A stretch of 45,133 nt of DNA from an uncultured Eubacteriales bacterium (GTDB lineage Bacteria; Bacillota; Clostridia; Christensenellales; Aristaeellaceae), in the NCBI GenBank assembly GCA_902761825.1, contig CACWLY010000008.1:1-45133 (forward strand). The letters are read 5' to 3'. This document shows positions 6,481-14,524 of the stretch, in pieces; position 1 is the first letter of the stretch, and each line of letters opens with the position of its first letter. Below the pieces are notes generated by a model, which worked only from the letters and a program-made list of their open reading frames with translations, made no database searches and had not been told where the DNA came from. The translations under genes and the position numbers were made by a program.

Positions 6481-9400
6481 AGCAGCGGGGGGAGAAGGCG
6501 GAACAGGACTGGCTGCTGATCGTATTCGATACCGAAGCAGCCCGCGCGGAGGAGCTTCCGGTATGGAAGGGCTATGTGCAGGCCCTGAACGCGACGCCGC
6601 TGACGAACGAGGAAACGCAGAAGCTGAACGCCGAACTGGCGCAGGATGCTTTTGCCCGCGACTATCATGAAATGAAAGTGCCGGCGGCCCGGTTCGTACC
6701 GGCTGTCTCCGCGGAGCCGACGCCGCAGCCGGCGTTCGAAAAACCCGCGCCCGAGGGGACGCCCGCTTCCGAGGAAACGCCCGCGCCCGAGGGGACGCCC
6801 ACTTCCGAGGAAACGCCTGCTTCCGATGAAACGCCCGTTCCCGAAGAGACGCCTGCTTCCGAGGAAACAACCGTTCCCGAGGAGACAACCGTTCCCGAGG
6901 AGACGGCGGTCCCCGATCCTCTGATCGCGGAATGGGCCGACCTGCCCGCGTATATCCGGGCCGGTGAAGCGCGCAGCGCCGTTCTGACGCTGGCGGGCGG
7001 AACAGCGCCTTATACCGTCGCGTACGGCGATACCGTGCTGGAGAGCGAATCAACCCAGCAGATCACCTTTGCCGCGGAGACCGCCGGAGAATATCCGCTG
7101 ACGGTGACAATAACCGACGCGCAGGGCCAGACGGCCGTGCTGGAAGCCGCGATCCCGGTTTCCGGCGACGCCACCAACGAAGCGCTGAGCCTGCCGCAAT
7201 GGACGGATGACAGCATATACGCCGAGCGCATCGCCGCCGCCGCGGTATCCCAGATCGGATACGCCGAAGCGCCGGATAACTTTATCGTTAATGAAAAAGG
7301 CGAGCGCCGCGGCTGGAACTGGTACGGAGCGCAGGCGGGCGATCCCTACGGCGAATGGAACGGTGCGTTCCTGGCATATTGCCTGCGCAGCGCCGGTCTT
7401 CCCGACGCGTCGGCGCTTTCCGCGCCCGACGTCAGCGGCGCGGAGTATCTGCCCGCGCAGGGCGACGTGGTGTTCTTTAACGACGGCCGTGCGGCCATCG
7501 TGATCGACGCGGAGGCGAACGGCATTTCCGTGGTCGAGGGCGACGCGGAAGGCGCGGTTGCCCGGAAACAGTACGCGCTGGGGGACGACGGCATCCTGGG
7601 GTATGCTTCCGTGCGCGCGCTGATGGAAGAGAGCGACGCTGTGTACGCCAGGCGCGTCCTGCAGGACTCTCTGAGCCAGCGCACGATCAGCACGACGCTG
7701 GATGGATACAGGATCGAAATTTCCGGCATGCTGCCCCCCGAAGCCAGCGTATGGGCGGCCATGATCCCCGTGGAAACGGCGCAGGAAATCGTGGACGCCG
7801 CCGGCGAAACGGATTCCGAAGTGCTGCTGGCGCTGGACGTTTGCATCGATATCAACGGCCGCAAATATCAGCCCGAGGAATTTGACGAAAGCGTGACCGT
7901 TACGATCACCGGCGTGGAAGCGGAAGACGGATATGAGCTGGAAATGCTGCACGTCAAGACCGATGTGACCGACGGCAGCGGCCATCTGGATAACGACGCG
8001 CTGCAGAAGGTCGCCTCCCAGGTCGCGGCCAACGCGGTCGAAACCGAAAACGTCACGCTGGATACGTCGGAAAGCGCGGTCAGCTTCGACGCGGACAGCT
8101 TTTCTCCCCGCATCATCACGCAGAAAAAATCGCCTGCGGCAAATCCGCCGCAGGCTTTGGGCGTTTCCCCGGAGCAGGGCGTATGCAAGATCGGCGATAC
8201 GTATTACGCGCTGCTGAGCGACGCTTTGGAGGCGGCCAACGCGGCGTCTCCCGCGGAGATCGTGCTGATCGGAAAGGACGTTCCGGCCGAAAATAAGGTA
8301 TGGGACGTGACGGGCGAAATCACGATCAGCGGATCCGGAACGATCAAAACCAACAGAACCGAAGGCAGATTTACCGTCGGAAACAACGCGAAGCTGTATG
8401 TGAAAGCCGACGACGATAAGCAGATAAAAATCGAATACGCGACGGCAGACGGTGATGAGCCGGCCGAGTCCGCGCTTTTTTCGGTGGACGGCGGCGAACT
8501 GCAGCTGTATAACGGCGTCGAAATCACCGGAAGAAAGAGCAAGGTCGGCGCGATTGTACTGGATCATCAGGCTACGCTGACAATGCACGGCGGCGCTGTT
8601 TCGGGCTGCACGGCGGAAAACGGCGCGGCGATCACCGCGAAAGGAAAATCCAAGGCCCTGATTTATGGCGGCGAGATTTTTGACAACAATGCGACCGGCA
8701 AAGGCGGCGCTGTATATTGCCAGGGCGAGTCCGTTTTCGAACTGGCGGCTGAAGACCCAAACAAGCTGCCCGCCATTTGGAACAATACGGCCGGGACAGA
8801 AGGCGCGGATATCTATCTCAGCGCGGGCTGCACCAATCTGTTTGGCGTCTCGGCCGATCTGATGAACAAAACCTATCAAAACACCGGCTTCCCGATAAAA
8901 GGCTGGTTCTGCGATAACGCGGACGCCCGATGGGACGCGGGCGCGCCTACCCTTGCGACGATCGCCATTGATGAGCATAACGTCCCCAGGATCTCCGCGG
9001 CGGCGGACGGCAGCGTGGCTGTGACAGCCGCTTGCTATTACTATACCGTGAAATACGATAAAAACAGCGACGAAGCCGAAGGGCAGATGAACGACCAGCG
9101 CATCTTCATGCTTTCCGACGGCGACATCACGACTGCGCAGGGCGGAAGCATCCCGGTTCAGCAGCTGACGGCGAACGCCTTTACGCGTCAGAATTACACG
9201 TTTGTGGAATGGCGCAAAACGCCGGGCGAACATGCGGATGACGATGTGGAATTCGTTGCCGGTCAGTTCGTCATTGATGAACCGCAGGATAACCTGACGA
9301 GTACGCCGGGCGCGGTGCTGACGCTGTACGCGCATTGGGTTCCTTCCGAATATACTGTCAGCTATACGGCCGGAGCGCACGGCAACGTCGCTCAGCAGCC

Positions 9401-11636
9401 CAACGTCGGCCCCACCAATAGTGCGGATCACGTTACGGGAGCGGAAGCCGTCGTCGAATCCGGATATCATTTTGACGGCTGGTATCTGGGAGAAACGCAT
9501 ATCAGCAACGACACGGTGCTGACCGCCGAGGCGGCGAAGAACGCGCTGAAACATTACGCGAACGACAGGCGGTATTACGCGGATACCGAGTATACGGCAC
9601 AGTTCGCGCCGAATCAGAATTTTGTGGCCTATGTCTATAATTATAAGAATATGACGGCGCTGACTAATCCCCCTGCCAAACCGGACGATACGATGTATGC
9701 GTTTGGTCAGGAGATTCCCGTTGCGGCCGCGCCTTCCCTGGATGGCTATACCTTCTCCGGGTGGAGCACGAACAACGCGACGGTCAACGGCAGCACGTTC
9801 ATAATGCCCGATAACCAGGTAATATTCAATGGCACCTGGGAACCCCATCAGCATACGGTAACCTTTGAGTTCGCGGGAATTGTTCCTCCGGGAGCGACGC
9901 CTCCCGCGCAGCAGGACGCGTTCTACGGTCATACGGTGACGGTTTCCGGCAGCACCAATACCGGCCCTTACAGGTTCCTGGGCTGGAGAAGCGATGATGT
10001 GCAGATCAGCGGCAATTCGTTCGTCATGCCGGATAAGAATGTGCGGGTCATCGGCGACTGGACGGCGGACACGTACAAGGTGACATACATATATACCGGC
10101 GCAGTTCCTTCCAAAGCGCCGCAGCTTCCGGCGGAAAAGGCATACTATCCGGGGGAGACCGTAACGGTAGCGGATGAGCCTGCGATGACCGGATATACGT
10201 TCAGCGGATGGAACGTCAGAGAGAAAACGTTCAGGATGCCCGATGAGGATGTGGAGATCAAGGGCAGCTGGCAGATTCAGAACGCGAAGTACAGAATCGA
10301 ACGGTATTATCAGGAAAACGGCCAGTATCCCGCGCAGGCGCAGGGATATGCAGAGCGCAGCGCGCAGGTCGGGTCAACGGTAGAGATCACGACGGACGAT
10401 AAAAAACCGGATGCCGGCGTGACGGGATACGTGTTCGACGCCGTGACCACGGGCACTCAGGGCAAGGGAAAAGTAAAAGAAGACAACAGTCTGGTGCTGC
10501 GCGTATACTTTAAACAGCAGTTTACCGTGACCTATCAGCACGGCCTGTACGGCGACTTCTCCGATATGGAATTCAGGAGCCTGAATTACAATGCCGATAC
10601 GCCGGCTTTCACCGGGCAGCTCACCGGCAAGAGCGGATACGTATTCGACGGATGGGTTCCTGCGGTAAAAGCCAAGGTAACGGAAAACATCATCTATACG
10701 GCGTCGTGGGTTGGCGGTTCCGCGCAGATCCATTATGATCCCAACACGGACGATTACTCCGGATACATGAATGATACCCTCGGAATGGCCGGAGACTCCG
10801 TCAGGATCGCCGAAAACAAGTTTACGCGCGACGGTTACAAGTTTGTGGAGTGGTGCACCGATCCGAACGGACTCGGTGAAGCCTATAAGCCCGGCCAGTC
10901 GACGACGTTGAAGCCCGGCATGATCGTTCTGTACGCCAGGTGGCAGAAGAGCAGCGCTTCTTCCGGCACCGGCACGGGCGGCAGCGGGACCAGCGGCGGC
11001 AGCGGAACTTCGGGCGGCAGCGGGTCTTCCGGATACAGCGGAACGACCGGCGGCAGCGGAACTTCGGGCAGCAGCGGAACTTCCGGCAGCAGCGGGTCTT
11101 CCGGCAGCAGCGGGCCCGGCGCGACGATCACGCCCTTGCCGCTTGATTACAATAATGCTACCCCGGATCCGAATGCGTCGCCTGCGCCGACGCCCGAACC
11201 TACGCCTACACCCACGCCGACGCCTGAACCTACGCCTACGCCTGTGCCGACCGTGGAGCCGCCTTCCGATCCGAAGCACTTGCCGGGTATTCCCACGACT
11301 GTTCCGGAAGGGCAGGGAACAAAGGGCGATGGCGAACAGGCCGAAACCTACACGATCCGCGTGGCATACTACTACGCGGAGGAGGAAGAGGCGGCCAGCG
11401 CCGACAGCCGTACGGTCCCCGAAGGCGAGAAGTACTATATCGTAGCGCCCGTCATTCCCGGGTTCCGTGCTTCCATGCCCATCGTGGAAGGGATCATGCC
11501 GGGCTGCGACGTGTATATCACCGTGCTGTATACGCCTGACAGAGAAGACGATGAACCCGATCAAACGATTGAACAGTTCACCGTGCCGTTGGGATTCCAA
11601 GATGTATTTAGCTGCATGGGCGAATGCTATGAGTAA
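6417..11636 (+). CDS. Giant secreted multidomain surface protein (main body; degenerate CHAP-like, beta-helix, SHIRT/Flg_new-type repeats)
   Basis: This frame has 1739 codons from its first ATG and is really open upstream through the Pro-Thr repeats. Domains by nucleotide: a small conserved domain (about 6366-6690), Ser/Glu/Thr/Pro repeats (6710-6915), an Ig-like strand-rich region (6916-7170), a CHAP/NlpC-like region (7207-7620), a beta domain (7680-8130), a parallel beta-helix-like stretch with GGAV/GGEI turns (8160-8850), then about five beta modules with GYxFxGW and xMPD/xWxA signatures typical of SHIRT and Listeria-Bacteroides (Flg_new) repeats (9030-10950), a Ser-Gly linker (10955-11130), a second Pro-Thr spacer, and a MucBP-like end. 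No LPXTG, SLH or transmembrane anchor is visible. The CHAP-like region lacks the catalytic Cys and His. The following gene starts 17 bases after the stop. Likely adhesive or structural. Confidence 0.85.
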   Translation: MDDKEEQIGFFSEKTAVWAEVKQRGEKAEQDWLLIVFDTEAARAEELPVWKGYVQALNATPLTNEETQKLNAELAQDAFARDYHEMKVPAARFVPAVSAEPTPQPAFEKPAPEGTPASEETPAPEGTPTSEETPASDETPVPEETPASEETTVPEETTVPEETAVPDPLIAEWADLPAYIRAGEARSAVLTLAGGTAPYTVAYGDTVLESESTQQITFAAETAGEYPLTVTITDAQGQTAVLEAAIPVSGDATNEALSLPQWTDDSIYAERIAAAAVSQIGYAEAPDNFIVNEKGERRGWNWYGAQAGDPYGEWNGAFLAYCLRSAGLPDASALSAPDVSGAEYLPAQGDVVFFNDGRAAIVIDAEANGISVVEGDAEGAVARKQYALGDDGILGYASVRALMEESDAVYARRVLQDSLSQRTISTTLDGYRIEISGMLPPEASVWAAMIPVETAQEIVDAAGETDSEVLLALDVCIDINGRKYQPEEFDESVTVTITGVEAEDGYELEMLHVKTDVTDGSGHLDNDALQKVASQVAANAVETENVTLDTSESAVSFDADSFSPRIITQKKSPAANPPQALGVSPEQGVCKIGDTYYALLSDALEAANAASPAEIVLIGKDVPAENKVWDVTGEITISGSGTIKTNRTEGRFTVGNNAKLYVKADDDKQIKIEYATADGDEPAESALFSVDGGELQLYNGVEITGRKSKVGAIVLDHQATLTMHGGAVSGCTAENGAAITAKGKSKALIYGGEIFDNNATGKGGAVYCQGESVFELAAEDPNKLPAIWNNTAGTEGADIYLSAGCTNLFGVSADLMNKTYQNTGFPIKGWFCDNADARWDAGAPTLATIAIDEHNVPRISAAADGSVAVTAACYYYTVKYDKNSDEAEGQMNDQRIFMLSDGDITTAQGGSIPVQQLTANAFTRQNYTFVEWRKTPGEHADDDVEFVAGQFVIDEPQDNLTSTPGAVLTLYAHWVPSEYTVSYTAGAHGNVAQQPNVGPTNSADHVTGAEAVVESGYHFDGWYLGETHISNDTVLTAEAAKNALKHYANDRRYYADTEYTAQFAPNQNFVAYVYNYKNMTALTNPPAKPDDTMYAFGQEIPVAAAPSLDGYTFSGWSTNNATVNGSTFIMPDNQVIFNGTWEPHQHTVTFEFAGIVPPGATPPAQQDAFYGHTVTVSGSTNTGPYRFLGWRSDDVQISGNSFVMPDKNVRVIGDWTADTYKVTYIYTGAVPSKAPQLPAEKAYYPGETVTVADEPAMTGYTFSGWNVREKTFRMPDEDVEIKGSWQIQNAKYRIERYYQENGQYPAQAQGYAERSAQVGSTVEITTDDKKPDAGVTGYVFDAVTTGTQGKGKVKEDNSLVLRVYFKQQFTVTYQHGLYGDFSDMEFRSLNYNADTPAFTGQLTGKSGYVFDGWVPAVKAKVTENIIYTASWVGGSAQIHYDPNTDDYSGYMNDTLGMAGDSVRIAENKFTRDGYKFVEWCTDPNGLGEAYKPGQSTTLKPGMIVLYARWQKSSASSGTGTGGSGTSGGSGTSGGSGSSGYSGTTGGSGTSGSSGTSGSSGSSGSSGPGATITPLPLDYNNATPDPNASPAPTPEPTPTPTPTPEPTPTPVPTVEPPSDPKHLPGIPTTVPEGQGTKGDGEQAETYTIRVAYYYAEEEEAASADSRTVPEGEKYYIVAPVIPGFRASMPIVEGIMPGCDVYITVLYTPDREDDEPDQTIEQFTVPLGFQDVFSCMGECYE
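10955..11130 (+). repeat. Ser-Gly rich repeats within the giant surface protein
   Basis: Short, near-identical units encode GGSGTS, SGSSGTS and similar runs. Together with the Pro-Thr segment that follows (about 11185-11250) they form a long flexible linker before the C-terminal domain, and like the N-terminal repeats they are prone to length change. Confidence 0.85.
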
Positions 11637-11652
11637 GCGGAGGAATGGAAAA

Positions 11653-13650
11653 ATGCTGAAACGTATAGCGGCCTTGTTGCTGAGCCTGCTGCTGATGGCG
11701 CAAATTCTGAACGCTGCGGCGGAAGAATTGGACAGACCCTTTGTGGTGGGCAGCACGACACAAATGACAGGCAGTTTTTTCACGACGATGTGGGGCGGCG
11801 CTGCCAGCGATGCGGACGTGCGCGAGCTGCTGCACGGATATAACCTGGTGCGCTGGGACAGCGAGCGGATGGTATTCACAGAGGATACCTCCGTGGTCAG
11901 CGGCATCACGGTGACGCAGGACGAGCAGGGAAACAGCCGGTTTATCGTGATGCTCCAGGACGATTTGTTCTATTCGGACGGCGTGCTCATCACGGCCTGG
12001 GATTATGCTTTCTCCTTCCTTCTGACGATGTCGCCCGTAATCGACGAACTGGGCGGCACGCCGATCCGGAGGGATTACCTGAAAGGCGCGCGCGAGTATC
12101 AGAACGGAAAGGTTCCTTATCTTTCGGGCGTTCAGGTGATCGATGATTACCGGCTGGCAATCACTGTACGGCGCGAGTATGCCGCGTCCTATTTCGAGCT
12201 CGGCATGCTGGACTGCAATCCTTATCCGTACCATGTGATCGCCCCCGGCTGCATGGTAATGGACGACGGTGACGGCGTATACATCGGCAGCATGTACGGC
12301 ATAGAAAAACCGTTTACGGCGGAGCTGCTGAATAAAACGATCATGGATGAAGAAGAAGGCTATCGCAGACACCCGTCGGTGGTCAGCGGCCCCTATGTGC
12401 TCTCTTCGTTCGACGGGATTACGGCCGAATTTGAAGCCAATCTGTTTTACAAGGGCGATTATCGCGGCAAAGTGCCCGCGATCCAGACGCTTCGCTATAC
12501 GCTTGCGAATAACGACGATATGGTGCAGAAGCTGAAGGACGGCGAATTCGACCTGCTGAACAAGGTGACCAGAAAGGACGCCTTGTATGAAGCGATGAAC
12601 GATATGCTGCTCTCCAAGCGCCTGTCGGCCGGTTATTATCCGCGCAGCGGACTGAGCTTTATCGCCTTCTTCAGCGAACAGCCCGCGCTGGAAAGCGTGA
12701 ATGTACGCCAGGCCATTGCCTGCTGCATCGATAAGGAAAAGCTGGTGGACGACTATCTGAGCGGTTTCGGCGCCGCGGTGGACGGATATTACGGCATCGG
12801 ACAATGGACGTACCGCATGGCCACCGGCGTGAATACGCAGGGGCTGACCATAGAAGGCGTGCAGCATTATGATACCGATCCGGAGCGGGCGGCGCAGCTG
12901 CTGGAAGAGGATGGATGGACGCTGAACCGCAAGGGCAAGCCTTTCCGCCCCGGCGTGGACGATACACGCTGCAAGCTTCAAGACGGCAAGCTGAACATAC
13001 TGATGCTCACGCTGGCTTATCCCGAAGGGCACGCCATCGCGGAGTGCCTGAAAGAATGCTTCATCCCGTATCTTGAGGAAGCGGGCATTCGCCTGACGCT
13101 GAAGCCGCTGCCGATGAACGATTTGCTTGCCCAGTACTACCAGCAGGAAGAACGGGAAGCGGACATGGCGTTCCTGGCCGGCAATTTCTCCGATATCTAT
13201 GATTATTCCATCAATTTCATTCAAAATGATGAAGGGGAAATCGTCTGGAAATACGCGGGATTCAAGGATGACGCGCTCTACGAGCTGGCAAGCGATTTGC
13301 GCAAAACGCCGGTCGGCGAAAGCGTTGAATACTGCCGCAAGTGGATCAGCTTCCAGGAACGCTTTTCCCAGGTGCTTCCGCTGCTTCCGCTCTATTCCAA
13401 CGTCTATTATGATTTCTATACGTCCGCCCTGCGCAATTACCTGATCGCGCAGAACGGCTCCTGGCCGCAGGCCATCATGGACGCGTATATCGATATGAGC
13501 GTGCTCCCGAAGCCTGCCGAAACGCCCCGGCCGACCGCGACGATGATCCCGCAGACGCCGCCTCCGCCGGAGGGGTTATACCCTGAGGAGGAAGCGGAAG
13601 AAGAAGAGCCTGAAGAGGTCGAAGATGATTTCATGTTCTTCGACGACTGA
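11653..13650 (+). CDS. Family-5 extracellular solute-binding protein (OppA-like) with Pro-rich acidic C-terminal tail
   Basis: A 665-residue secreted protein of the peptide/nickel-binding class (SBP_bac_5). Start at 11653 is chosen because GGAGG lies 9 bases upstream; an earlier in-frame ATG at 11629 overlaps the stop of the preceding gene. A Sec signal covers about residues 1-24 (ending NAAA) with no lipobox cysteine. Family features include FYSDGVLITAWDYAFSF near residues 105-120 and the long two-lobed body. The last 50 residues are unusual: PAETPRPTATMIPQTPPPP followed by an acidic run (AEEEEPEEVEDD). No permease or ATPase gene is adjacent; instead it follows the giant surface protein. It may deliver peptides to a transporter encoded elsewhere or act as a surface receptor; this cannot be decided here. 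Confidence 0.85.
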   Translation: MLKRIAALLLSLLLMAQILNAAAEELDRPFVVGSTTQMTGSFFTTMWGGAASDADVRELLHGYNLVRWDSERMVFTEDTSVVSGITVTQDEQGNSRFIVMLQDDLFYSDGVLITAWDYAFSFLLTMSPVIDELGGTPIRRDYLKGAREYQNGKVPYLSGVQVIDDYRLAITVRREYAASYFELGMLDCNPYPYHVIAPGCMVMDDGDGVYIGSMYGIEKPFTAELLNKTIMDEEEGYRRHPSVVSGPYVLSSFDGITAEFEANLFYKGDYRGKVPAIQTLRYTLANNDDMVQKLKDGEFDLLNKVTRKDALYEAMNDMLLSKRLSAGYYPRSGLSFIAFFSEQPALESVNVRQAIACCIDKEKLVDDYLSGFGAAVDGYYGIGQWTYRMATGVNTQGLTIEGVQHYDTDPERAAQLLEEDGWTLNRKGKPFRPGVDDTRCKLQDGKLNILMLTLAYPEGHAIAECLKECFIPYLEEAGIRLTLKPLPMNDLLAQYYQQEEREADMAFLAGNFSDIYDYSINFIQNDEGEIVWKYAGFKDDALYELASDLRKTPVGESVEYCRKWISFQERFSQVLPLLPLYSNVYYDFYTSALRNYLIAQNGSWPQAIMDAYIDMSVLPKPAETPRPTATMIPQTPPPPEGLYPEEEAEEEEPEEVEDDFMFFDD

Positions 13651-13732
13651 TGCCGTCCTTCTTCCCCAAAACAATGCGGAAAAGCCAACAGAAACCTGTC
13701 GCGTTTTCGCCGCGCGAACGGAAAACCCATAA

Positions 13733-13770
13733 TACTATTCTCAATCTAAAATCTTATCATCTTTGGGTGT
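13733..13770 (-). repeat. Degenerate inverted partner of the dispersed repeat
   Basis: Read on the minus strand, this segment aligns with the second half of the 13803-13887 repeat (CCCAAA, TGATAA and GAGAATAGTAT blocks shared, with scattered mismatches). The two form an imperfect inverted pair in the gap between two convergent genes. Confidence 0.65.
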
Positions 13771-13802
13771 CTTTTCCGTCTTGGCGTTGCTTCATTCCGG
13801 TC

Positions 13803-13887
13803 AACGTAGCGCTGCTACGCCTCCCTAGCCAGGGCGAAAAATCCATCCCAAATCTGATAATCTTTTATACTGAGAATAGTATAAAAC
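13803..13887. repeat. Dispersed intergenic repeat, copy 2
   Basis: Identical to 1-96 apart from the 11-base insert of that copy. It includes the 9-bp TTTTATACT/AGTATAAAA hairpin at 13863-13886. It lies between the convergent ends of the solute-binding protein gene and the flavoprotein gene. No open reading frame or target-site duplication was seen, so it looks like a REP- or MITE-type element. Confidence 0.9.
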
Positions 13888-13898
13888 ATACGCGAAGC

Positions 13899-13926
13899 AA
13901 AGCCCCGGAGTTATCCCCGGGGCTTT
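13899..13926. terminator. Bidirectional terminator hairpin
   Basis: A perfect 10-bp stem (AAAGCCCCGG at 13899-13908, CCGGGGCTTT at 13917-13926, 8-base loop) lies 24 bases past the flavoprotein stop on the minus strand and also faces the plus-strand operon ending at 13650. T tracts are short on both sides. Confidence 0.75.
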
Positions 13927-13950
13927 ATTCTGTACCGCGTATCCGACAAA

Positions 13951-14499
13951 TCAGGCCGATATGATCTGCCCGCAAAACGAAAGGAGCTCAGGCATCTTTC
14001 CCGCGACGTCGCGCTTATATTCTACCGAGCAAAGGCCGAGATGCCCGGCGCATTCGATTTCCAGATGGCCGTAAAAGTGCTCGATGCTGCCGATGATCCG
14101 CTGGCATTCGGGCATGCCGGGTCCGGTGCGCAGGGCGATTGCATATCCTTTTTTGCCTTTTCCTATGGACGCGTGCGGATCGTGGGTGTTGCACCAGGGC
14201 GTGCAGCGATCGATGAACGCCTTGAACTGACCTGGGACATCGGCCCAGTAGGATGGAGAAACGCAGAGGATCATGTCGGCCTGGGCAAATTCGCGCATGA
14301 TGTTTTCGATATCGTCCCGCTGGAAGCACCGCCCCGTGCTGTGGCACTGCCGGCAGCCCCTGCAGAAGCCGAAGCGGTAATCGTCGATGCAGACGGTTTT
14401 CACCCGATATTTCCCGGCAAGCTGCCGGGAAGCGATCTGGACGATTTCAGCCGTTGCGCCAGTGCGCACGGGGCTGCAATTGATGATCAGCGCGTTCAT
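13951..14499 (-). CDS. NADPH-dependent FMN reductase / flavodoxin-fold flavoprotein
   Basis: A 182-residue cytoplasmic flavoprotein of the FMN_red/Flavodoxin_2 superfamily. The first strand and phosphate-binding loop read LIINCSPVRTGATAEIV (residues 4-20), as in iron-sulfur flavoproteins and multimeric NADPH:FMN reductases. A cysteine group CRGCRQC...C near residues 48-58 matches the short insert seen in the 'NAD(P)H-dependent oxidoreductase' or ISF-like branch and may be redox active or hold a cluster. SPSYWADVPGQFKAFIDR is the second FMN loop. It begins 25 bases after tex ends, with an AAGGAGG site, so it is probably cotranscribed with tex. The substrate cannot be told. Confidence 0.85.
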   Translation of the reverse strand: MNALIINCSPVRTGATAEIVQIASRQLAGKYRVKTVCIDDYRFGFCRGCRQCHSTGRCFQRDDIENIMREFAQADMILCVSPSYWADVPGQFKAFIDRCTPWCNTHDPHASIGKGKKGYAIALRTGPGMPECQRIIGSIEHFYGHLEIECAGHLGLCSVEYKRDVAGKMPELLSFCGQIISA

Positions 14500-14524
14500 A
14501 TCGGGCGCGCCTCCTTTCCCGGGC

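Noticed and set aside
7050..9932. A 960-codon open frame on the minus strand across the giant surface protein gene
   Set aside because: It is antisense to a gene with recognisable domains, is rich in Arg/Val/Gly as expected from shadow frames in GC-rich DNA, and has no recognisable domain or ribosome site. The same applies to long antisense frames at 238-1785, 4398-5978, 14387-16723, 30250-31605, 31635-33215 and 41306-43117.
13651..13950. Mobile element carrying a gene in the convergent gap
   Set aside because: Only repeats and a terminator are present; no transposase or other credible open frame exists.
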